Shown here: in pieces, positions 1-5,535 of the stretch | How the letters are laid out: every line of letters starts with the position of its first letter | How positions within the stretch are numbered: position 1 is the stretch's first letter | Assembly (NCBI GenBank): GCA_910578835.1 | Contig: CAJTSK010000036.1 | Span: 1 to 24,546 of the forward strand | Length of the DNA stretch: 24,546 nucleotides | Source: an uncultured Muribaculum sp. | Lineage (GTDB): Bacteria > Bacteroidota > Bacteroidia > Bacteroidales > Muribaculaceae | Direction: 5' to 3' | Notes under the pieces: generated by a model | The model's input: only the letters and a program-made list of their open reading frames with translations | Databases searched by the model: none | What the model was told of the DNA's origin: nothing | Translations under genes and position numbers: made by a program

Positions 1-4
1 GGGT

Positions 5-48
5 GGGTCCCTTTTCAATTGTTCTTCCTGGGTCCCTTTTCAATTGTT
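5..48. repeat. 19-bp direct repeat pair, probable IS21-family element end
   Basis: The 19-mer GGGTCCCTTTTCAATTGTT occurs at 5-23 and again, identical, at 30-48 (25-bp period). On the minus strand each unit reads AACAATTGAAAAGGGACCC. IS21-family elements carry several short repeated transposase-binding sequences at their ends, often of a GAAAAG-then-ACC type, so the pair looks like one terminus of such an element with istA/istB to the left of the window. No transposase gene is in view, so the assignment rests on pattern alone. Confidence 0.45.
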
Positions 49-59
49 AGCTACATCCG

Positions 60-300
60 GCATTACCCGCGGCTAACGATATCTTTCCCCTGCGGGGAAA
101 AATCCCCTGGAGACCCGCCTCGGTAGATGATTCCCTGTCGGGAAACATCAATAAATCACCCTCTTTCCGGGGGTATCGCTGTCCGGGGGTATCGCTGCGC
201 TCAACCCCCGGCTAATCATAGACTTTTCCCTCACGGGAAAATCCCCCGACATGCGCCTCGGTTGATGATTCCATGTCGGGGTTGACGCCGGGGTGAGTAT
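60..300. repeat. Non-coding hairpin and repeat patchwork
   Basis: No gene is seen between 1 and 371. This stretch holds two imperfect copies of a roughly 70-base unit (about 70-142 and 209-281), both running from a GGCTAA start through a C-rich/G-rich hairpin to CGCCTCGGT and GATGATTCC. Hairpins visible are 84-100 (TTTCCCC/GGGGAAA, 3-nt loop), 126-149 (GATG-A-TTCCC/GGGAA-A-CATC), 183-211 (CCGGGGGT/ACCCCCGG), 224-241 (TTTTCCC/GGGAAAA) and 244-281 (CCCCGACATG/CATGTCGGGG). It looks like a degenerate dispersed palindromic repeat family rather than a gene; multi-copy status is inference. Confidence 0.6.
166..197. repeat. 16-bp perfect tandem duplication
   Basis: The unit TCCGGGGGTATCGCTG occurs at 166-181 and immediately again at 182-197. 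The second copy supplies the left arm of the CCGGGGGT/ACCCCCGG hairpin at 183-211. The exactness of the copy suggests a recent slippage event inside the older palindromic repeat. Confidence 0.85.
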
Positions 301-336
301 TTCCAATTTGTACATCGAAAGGGGGTCGACCGACCT

Positions 337-344
337 TAACTTTG
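337..344 (+). promoter_or_regulatory. Candidate -7 box of the phage-like operon
   Basis: TAACTTTG matches the Bacteroidetes -7 consensus TAnnTTTG and lies 27 bases before the first ATG of the cassette at 372. The only nearby TTTG (307-310) is 26 bases upstream, too far for the usual spacing of about 19-21, so the -33 element is poor. This is the only promoter-like signal seen before the five-gene operon. Confidence 0.45.
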
Positions 345-371
345 CAGTGTAATCTTTAACCGACTACTGCC

Positions 372-614
372 ATGGAAACAAATCCTACCACTACCGTTAC
401 CGACGAGGCTCTCAAAGCCGCCGTCGAAGAAGCCGAACAGAGAGGATATCTGCGAGGCTTGAATGAAGCAGCATCGTCGCGCATGGATGAGCCTGCGCCT
501 TTCGAGACCATCCCCTCCCCCGGCGCCACCGCGCCACCCGATTCGGCCAATGACGATGACCCGTCGATAGACTGCGACTTTATCGCGGTGCCGCGCCGAA
601 GCATCTGGGACTAA
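372..614 (+). CDS. Small acidic protein, first gene of phage-like cassette
   Basis: An 80-residue cytoplasmic protein with no signal peptide or membrane segment, not recognised as a named family. The N-terminal third contains a short amphipathic stretch (residues about 10-35, with EEAEQRGYLRGLNEAA), followed by a Pro/Ala/Asp-rich acidic middle and a conserved-looking end, PRRSIWD. Size, acidity and position directly before the capsid gene would suit a scaffold remnant or minor head protein, but this is inference. The ATG at 372 is 27 bases after a -7 box and the gap to the capsid gene is 35 bases. The minus-strand frame over the same bases is treated as a shadow because only the plus frame fits the operon. 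Confidence 0.6.
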   Translation: METNPTTTVTDEALKAAVEEAEQRGYLRGLNEAASSRMDEPAPFETIPSPGATAPPDSANDDDPSIDCDFIAVPRRSIWD

Positions 615-649
615 TCTGACTCTTTTCTTTATTTCTTAACACAACTACT

Positions 650-1960
650 ATGGAACAAAAAATCGCAACCGGAGCCGCCGGCGCATCTCACGTAATCGGC
701 GCTCCCCTCTCAAGTGCAATAACCCGCGAAGTCGCCCCCGACCTGCTTGTCAACGACATCGACAGCCGCATAGTCAAGGTGAGACCTATGGCAACGCCTA
801 TCGACCAGATTTCACGCGCCGGCACCTCCCGTAAATGCAAGAGCATGATTGCCGAATATTATTCAGTCGACACTGTGCCTACCATGGCTACGGTCACTGT
901 CGCCTCGGCAAGCTCAGGCAAGCCTACCGGCACAATCAACGTGGATTTCCCGGCGATATTCAGCGCCACAGAGACGGTATTGATCCCCGCGGCAGGCGAC
1001 GACAAGCGCGACTATGTGGGCTACGTCGTCTCGGTAAATGACGACAGCATACAGGTGCGCATAATCGACAAGGATGATGACAACCTGCAGTTTCCCGATA
1101 TTCCGGCAGGAGCAAAGGTAATCAGGATGGGTAGAGCCGCAGCCGAACTTGATGTGCAGACTACCCAGGCACAGGCTATCCCGGTGAAACACAAAAATTT
1201 CTGTCAAATATTCAAGGCTCAGGTAGAACTTGGAAATGTGCAAAGCGCCGCCGCCAAGGAAGTGGGCTGGACACTTTCCGACCAGGAAGAACTTGCCGTA
1301 ATCGACATGCGCCAGGGCATGGAGAAGAGTTTTCTCTTCGGTAAGGGTTTCCGCTTTGACAAGGGTGCGGGCTATGGCGAGGTGTTCATGACCGAGGGAA
1401 TATGGCATCAGACCGACAATGACTTCCACTACACCAAGGGAAATCTTACCCCCAACATGCTCGTCAACCTGTCGCGCAAGGCATTCACCGGCTGCGGCGC
1501 CTCATCACGCAAAGTGCTTGTCGCCGGCTCCGGACTTATCGAGGCTCTGTCGTCGATGGAGACCGTGAAGATGGTGGGCGCCACCCAGACCGTGACCCGC
1601 TGGGGTATCGACTTCACCGAAATCCACACCAAGTTTGGCAGGCTATATGTGGTGCTAAGCGAGACCTTTGACGCGTGTGGACACCCCGACGACGGCATGA
1701 TTATCGACCCGGAGTATCTTCAGAAATATGTGCATCTGCCCTTCTGCACCCTCCCCATCGACCTGAGCAAAAGCGGACAGCGCAACACCCGCGTGACAGT
1801 GCTCACCGAGGCTTCATGCCTGGTATTGCGCTACCCCACGGCTCATGTAAGGATAATAGCCGACGACGAGGAAGAAGCGCCCACTACCCCGGTAAGACCG
1901 GTAGGACCCGGCACGGGTGACGGTGACAGCGGTGACGACGGAGGACTTGGCGGAGAATAA
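650..1960 (+). CDS. Phage major capsid protein, SU10/DUF5309-like
   Basis: A 436-residue protein resembling the SU10-type (DUF5309) major capsid proteins, which have the HK97 fold and assemble the phage head. Supporting features are the KVRPMATPIDQISR segment near residues 43-57, typical of the family's N-terminal region; a central E-rich helix with a G-KGF stretch (about 205-240); an LTPNMLVNLSRKAF helix; and a late strand region (about 325-365) with LYVVLSETFD followed by GMIIDPEYL. There is no signal peptide or membrane segment. The last 35 residues (402-436) form an acidic Gly/Asp/Pro-rich tail beyond the fold. No protease or separate scaffold gene is visible. Family assignment is by recognition of pattern and needs a profile search; phage-structural character is supported by the adjacent portal gene. 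Confidence 0.7.
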   Translation: MEQKIATGAAGASHVIGAPLSSAITREVAPDLLVNDIDSRIVKVRPMATPIDQISRAGTSRKCKSMIAEYYSVDTVPTMATVTVASASSGKPTGTINVDFPAIFSATETVLIPAAGDDKRDYVGYVVSVNDDSIQVRIIDKDDDNLQFPDIPAGAKVIRMGRAAAELDVQTTQAQAIPVKHKNFCQIFKAQVELGNVQSAAAKEVGWTLSDQEELAVIDMRQGMEKSFLFGKGFRFDKGAGYGEVFMTEGIWHQTDNDFHYTKGNLTPNMLVNLSRKAFTGCGASSRKVLVAGSGLIEALSSMETVKMVGATQTVTRWGIDFTEIHTKFGRLYVVLSETFDACGHPDDGMIIDPEYLQKYVHLPFCTLPIDLSKSGQRNTRVTVLTEASCLVLRYPTAHVRIIADDEEEAPTTPVRPVGPGTGDGDSGDDGGLGGE

Positions 1961-1970
1961 GAGCTTGCCG

Positions 1971-2516
1971 ATGAAACTGCATCTTACAGAGGCGCAACTG
2001 CTACAGGAGTGGCGGTTGCGCTATCTCCCGCAGCCGGTCAACACCGGTGCCACCGTGACCGTCACGGGAGGTTACGACATGGAGGCTATCATCAAGACGC
2101 GTATGCGCGACTGGTATTCACGGCTCGTCGCCGCTGCCGACCCGGCAATGCTTGCCCCGGTGGAGATAGGCGACCGCATCACGCTCCTGCGATGTGCCGA
2201 CGGCTCCGCCATGGCAACAGTGCCGCCTGAGACGGTGAAGATAATGGAGGTCAACATGGAGGGATGGGCAAAACCCGCCACAGTGACTGCCGACCCGCAG
2301 TCGCGCACGGCAATCCGTCAGCGCTCACCCTACTCCCGCGGCAACACAGAGTCGCCTGTAGTGGTAATCGACGGCACGACAATGAGAATATACTCTCCGC
2401 CGCCCGATGTCGGGTCAATATCCGTGACAGCCCTTGTCGACGAGCACGACATCTACCATCTCGACTCGGCGGCACTTGCCACAATCCAATCTTTTTACTC
2501 TGAAATCACACCATGA
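1971..2516 (+). CDS. Probable phage head-completion/connector protein
   Basis: A 181-residue cytoplasmic protein with no signal peptide or membrane helix. I do not recognise a specific family. It begins with an amphipathic helix (LTEAQLLQEWRLRYLP), continues with a helix containing MRDWYSRLVAA, and is mostly beta-like after that, ending in an acidic ALVDEHDIYHLDSAALATI segment. Lying between capsid and portal genes, it could be a head-tail adaptor or head-completion protein; this is inference from position and size. The ATG at 1971, 11 bases after the capsid stop, is preferred; a GTG at 1917 in the same frame would add 18 residues inside the capsid gene's repetitive tail. The stop overlaps the portal start in an ATGA (2513-2516), indicating translational coupling. 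Confidence 0.5.
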   Translation: MKLHLTEAQLLQEWRLRYLPQPVNTGATVTVTGGYDMEAIIKTRMRDWYSRLVAAADPAMLAPVEIGDRITLLRCADGSAMATVPPETVKIMEVNMEGWAKPATVTADPQSRTAIRQRSPYSRGNTESPVVVIDGTTMRIYSPPPDVGSISVTALVDEHDIYHLDSAALATIQSFYSEITP

Positions 2517-3892
2517 ACACAAATATCTCCATGCAGAAAGCCTTCCTCGCCTGGCAGCAATGTGGAGCGATGCGCAACCGCCGCCTCAGGATGAAGCGAT
2601 ACACCTTTGGCGACCAGTGGGGCGACATCGTTACCGATTCATTCGGCGCGATTACCACAGAGCGGCAACAGAGGATGAAGAAAGGCGAAAATCCGGTCAC
2701 CAACAATATCATACGCCAGCTTGTAAAGACAGTCGTAGGCTGCTACCGCACCTCTCGTAAAGAATCGGGCGCAAAGGGCGCCACACTGGAGACCGACGCC
2801 CGCACATTTGAGGAATATCTCATCTCCGGGTGTGCCATACAGCGCGTCATCGCGGGAAACAGCGGGGAACAACGGATGGCAGCCTATCCGCTCCCCGTGA
2901 GTCCGGCGCGCTTCTTCCTCGGCACCCACTCCGGATACACCGGCGATGATGTGGAGCTTGTCGGCGAGCTGCACGACATGTCGCTCAAGCAGGTGATGAT
3001 GCGCCACTCCCACGGCGACCGTAACCGCGCACTGCGCATCAGGGAGATTTACAGCTCCGAATTTATGCGCAACACCTCGCGCCCGCTGCGCGTTACAGGC
3101 GAATCACACAATGACATGCTCGACTTCTACCACGCCGACGCGGGACTATGCCGCCTTATCGAGGTGTGGACGCTTGACACGCCGGAGCGGTTGCGCTGCC
3201 ATGACGAGGCGACGGGACAGTTTTATTTCGCCCCCATGTCACGCCATACATCGCTGCTACGCGAGCAGTCGCGCCGACGCAAGAAAGGCACGGCGCCACT
3301 CCACATACGCTGGGAGCTTAACCCGCAATGGCGATGCCGCTTCTTCGCCCCGACAGGCGAGCTTATCGACGAGTACACCGCCCCGGGTCACCCCTACATC
3401 TTCAGGTTTTACCCATTAATCGACGGAGAAATCCACTCATTTGTAGAAGATGTCATAGAGCAGCAGCGCAATATCAACCGCCTCCTGACGCTCAACGACC
3501 GCATACTCTCCACGGCGGCAAAAGGGGTGTTGCTCTTCCCCGACAACCAGGAATCGCGCAGCATGACAATAGGCGAGGTAGCGAAAAACTGGGCGCAACC
3601 CGACGGATTTGTCATGTATCACGGCGTGCCGGGACTGCCCGGTCCGCAACAGCTCCACTCGTCGCCCGGCAATCTCGGCGTGAGCGCGATGGTCGACCAG
3701 CAGCTGAAACTAATCTCCGAGGTGTCGGGCGTAACAAACGCCCTGCGCGGATTTAACGCCACCGGCGACGGGTCGGCGCAACTCTACCGGCAGCGTCACG
3801 ACAGCGCACTTATAGCCCTCTCCGACATCTTTGACTCATTTGACTCATTTATCGCCCTGCGCGATGCAAAACTATCGTCGTTTGACCCATGA
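2513..3892 (+). CDS. Phage portal protein, short P22-type
   Basis: A 459-residue protein resembling podovirus P22-type portals, the dodecameric ring through which DNA enters the head. Visible marks are an N-terminal basic helix (residues 8-30), FGDQWGD (32-38), the NNIIRQLVKTVVG helix (64-76), TFEEYLISGCAIQ (98-110), GELHDMSLKQVMM, and the helical EDVIEQQRNINRLLTLNDRIL segment characteristic of this fold. P22-type portals usually exceed 500-600 residues. This one stops soon after the long stem-like helix (GSAQLYRQRHDSALIALSDIF), so the C-terminal wing/crown region appears absent. A 9-bp tandem duplication at 3830-3847 encodes FDSFDS near the end. Both ends overlap neighbours by ATGA. The frame is intact, so the shortness is either natural reduction or an old truncation. 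Confidence 0.7.
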   Translation: MNTNISMQKAFLAWQQCGAMRNRRLRMKRYTFGDQWGDIVTDSFGAITTERQQRMKKGENPVTNNIIRQLVKTVVGCYRTSRKESGAKGATLETDARTFEEYLISGCAIQRVIAGNSGEQRMAAYPLPVSPARFFLGTHSGYTGDDVELVGELHDMSLKQVMMRHSHGDRNRALRIREIYSSEFMRNTSRPLRVTGESHNDMLDFYHADAGLCRLIEVWTLDTPERLRCHDEATGQFYFAPMSRHTSLLREQSRRRKKGTAPLHIRWELNPQWRCRFFAPTGELIDEYTAPGHPYIFRFYPLIDGEIHSFVEDVIEQQRNINRLLTLNDRILSTAAKGVLLFPDNQESRSMTIGEVAKNWAQPDGFVMYHGVPGLPGPQQLHSSPGNLGVSAMVDQQLKLISEVSGVTNALRGFNATGDGSAQLYRQRHDSALIALSDIFDSFDSFIALRDAKLSSFDP

Positions 3893-4260
3893 AGACACTA
3901 CCCGCCCTCTGTGCCCTGATGCTTGCCGCAAGTGCCGCATGCTCCCGCACCGTCTATACACCTGTCGAGTCTGCCGCCACCGACTCGCTCTACCGCTCCT
4001 CAGCGATACACGACACCATCATGCTTCTCGACAGCGTAAGAGTGGAGATAAAAGGCGATTCGGTGAAAGAGACACGCCAACGCATCATCTACCGCACCGT
4101 CACACTCACTGACACCGTGCGCTCCGTCAGCACAGACACAGTGAGAGTCATCATCCCGCCCGACACAAAACCGGGAGACACCTCACGCTGGCGTCTCCCG
4201 GCAATTCTTGCAGCACTGCTGCTGTCGGTTATAGCTGTCAGAAAAATTACAAAAGGGTGA
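3889..4260 (+). CDS. Lipoprotein with C-terminal anchor, candidate unimolecular spanin
   Basis: A 123-residue protein with an N-terminal lipoprotein-type signal ending in Ala-Ala-Cys (C18; the -3 Ser is a weak lipobox position), a periplasmic region (19-100) rich in DTV/DTI/DSV repeats, and a short hydrophobic segment (about 103-117) flanked by Arg/Lys at the C terminus. An acylated outer-membrane end plus an inner-membrane anchor is the architecture of u-spanins such as phage T1 gp11, which fuse the two membranes in the last step of lysis. The TVYTPVES start after the Cys is common in lysis-associated proteins of Bacteroidetes phages. It overlaps the portal stop by ATGA and runs 14 bases past the asnA stop on the other strand. 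No endolysin or holin is visible. A simple host lipoprotein is possible but less likely given the operon. Confidence 0.55.
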   Translation: MKTLPALCALMLAASAACSRTVYTPVESAATDSLYRSSAIHDTIMLLDSVRVEIKGDSVKETRQRIIYRTVTLTDTVRSVSTDTVRVIIPPDTKPGDTSRWRLPAILAALLLSVIAVRKITKG

Positions 4261-5281
4261 TTCCGGCACTCTTGCACTTTTCAATCTGGTCCTCCGGCCA
4301 TATTGAAGCCTGCACCTCGCCGATATGAGCCTTCTGGAGAAGGAACATACAGAGTCGGCTCTGCCCGATACCGCCGCCTATCGAGTAAGGCAGCTCGCCG
4401 TTAAGAAGCGCCTTGTGGAAAGCGAGCCCGGAGCGTTCCTCACAGCCGCGCTGCTCAAGCTGCTTCTTCAGCGACTCCGGACTTACACGGATGCCCATCG
4501 ATGAAAGCTCGAAGGGAGTGTCAAGCACATTGTCCCAGAATATAAGGTCGCCGTTAAGTCCGGTATAGCCGTCGGAGTTGGGGGTAATCCAGTCATCATA
4601 GTCAGGAGCCCTGCCGTCGTGAGGCTCTCCGTTGCCAAGCGGCGCACCGATACCGATCAGGAATATCGCCCCATATTTTTTCGCCGCCTTAGCCTCGCGC
4701 TCACGAGGCGACAGGTCGGGATACTCTTTTTCCAGTTCCTCCGTATGCACGAAGGTAAGCTTCTCGGGAAGCACCGGCGTGATGTGGGGGAACTGCTTGT
4801 AAATGCGGCGTTCGATTTCGCGCACTACATTGTATATCTTCTCAGCGGTATCCTTAAGATAGGCAAGGTTGCGGTCCTCAGGATTGATAGTCTTCTCCCA
4901 GTCCCACTGGTCGACATATAGCGAATGGAGATTGTCAAGCTCCTCAAATGTGCGTATCGCGTTCATGTCGGTATAAAGACCGTAGCCGGGGGCTATGCCG
5001 TAGGCGCCGAGTTTGGCGCGTTTCCACTTGGCAAGAGAGTGGACCACCTCGGCACGTTTTCCTCCCATCGCGTCGATATTGAACGACACTGCATGCTCCA
5101 CGCCGTTAAGGTCGTCGTTAAGTCCGGTGCCGGCAAGCACGAAAAGCGGTGCGGTGACACGGCGCAGGTTGAGCGCCGATGCAAGTTCAGTCTGAAAACC
5201 CTCTTTGATAGCCTTGATAGCTATTTCTGTTGTCTCCGGAAGCAGTTTCTGCTTATATCGGGGAGGAATGATAAGTGCCAT
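4247..5281 (-). CDS. asnA: Aspartate-ammonia ligase (asparagine synthetase A)
   Basis: A 344-residue cytoplasmic enzyme that makes L-asparagine from L-aspartate, ATP and ammonia through an aspartyl-AMP intermediate. It is slightly longer than the E. coli enzyme (330 residues) and shows family motifs throughout: VVHSLAKWKR, YVDQWDWE, a RAPDYDDW segment, FELSSMGIRV and GGGIGQSRL, the last belonging to the class II aminoacyl-tRNA-synthetase-like ATP site. The C terminus (HIGEVQASIWP... to GITLL) is complete. The ATG at 5281 is supported by the promoter 30 bases upstream. It stands alone and converges with the phage-like operon, whose last gene overlaps its 3' end by 14 bases. It is a housekeeping gene with no functional link to either neighbour. 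Confidence 0.95.
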   Translation of the reverse strand: MALIIPPRYKQKLLPETTEIAIKAIKEGFQTELASALNLRRVTAPLFVLAGTGLNDDLNGVEHAVSFNIDAMGGKRAEVVHSLAKWKRAKLGAYGIAPGYGLYTDMNAIRTFEELDNLHSLYVDQWDWEKTINPEDRNLAYLKDTAEKIYNVVREIERRIYKQFPHITPVLPEKLTFVHTEELEKEYPDLSPREREAKAAKKYGAIFLIGIGAPLGNGEPHDGRAPDYDDWITPNSDGYTGLNGDLIFWDNVLDTPFELSSMGIRVSPESLKKQLEQRGCEERSGLAFHKALLNGELPYSIGGGIGQSRLCMFLLQKAHIGEVQASIWPEDQIEKCKSAGITLL

Positions 5282-5311
5282 AGTTTTGTCATTATGTAGT
5301 TAAAACTACCG

Positions 5312-5342
5312 CAAAGTTAATCACAAATTTTAATTTTGCAAA
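5312..5342 (-). promoter_or_regulatory. asnA promoter (-33/-7)
   Basis: Read on the minus strand, TTTG (5342-5339) is followed after exactly 19 bases by TAACTTTG (5319-5312), a full match to the Bacteroidetes -33/-7 consensus. The predicted transcript starts about 25-28 bases before the asnA ATG. The surrounding AT-rich gap (5282-5535) also carries the promoter of the divergent GH2 gene. Confidence 0.75.
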
Positions 5343-5496
5343 TATTTTCGTGCATTTTGTAAAATATTTTCTTCATATTCCTATCACGATGACATTTCTC
5401 TATGATTTTGTTAAAAACAGGCATAAATTAACATCCGCTTATCAATACATGACCTATTAATGAACAAACCATCACCCCTGTTAGCTCCATTTTATC

Positions 5497-5504
5497 TATA
5501 TTTG
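5497..5504 (+). promoter_or_regulatory. Candidate -7 box of the GH2 gene
   Basis: TATATTTG matches TAnnTTTG and ends 31 bases before the ATG at 5536. No TTTG is found at the usual distance upstream, so the -33 element is weak and an activator may be needed. None of the ACGTAA motifs seen before the GH16 operon occurs in this intergenic region. Confidence 0.55.
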
Positions 5505-5535
5505 CACAATAAAAAAGCAACAGTTTCACACCATT

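Noticed and set aside
307..310. TTTG as -33 element for the phage-like operon
   Set aside because: It is 26 bases from the -7 box, outside the usual spacing of about 19-21.
1917..1970. GTG start giving an 18-residue longer connector protein
   Set aside because: The extra part lies in the repetitive capsid tail and reads as low-complexity Thr/Val; ATG 1971 follows the capsid stop by 11 bases.
4260..4290. Possible attachment-site core shared by the asnA end and the left edge (CTTTTCAAT)
   Set aside because: Only 9 bases are shared, at places explained by asnA coding sequence and the direct repeat; expected by chance.
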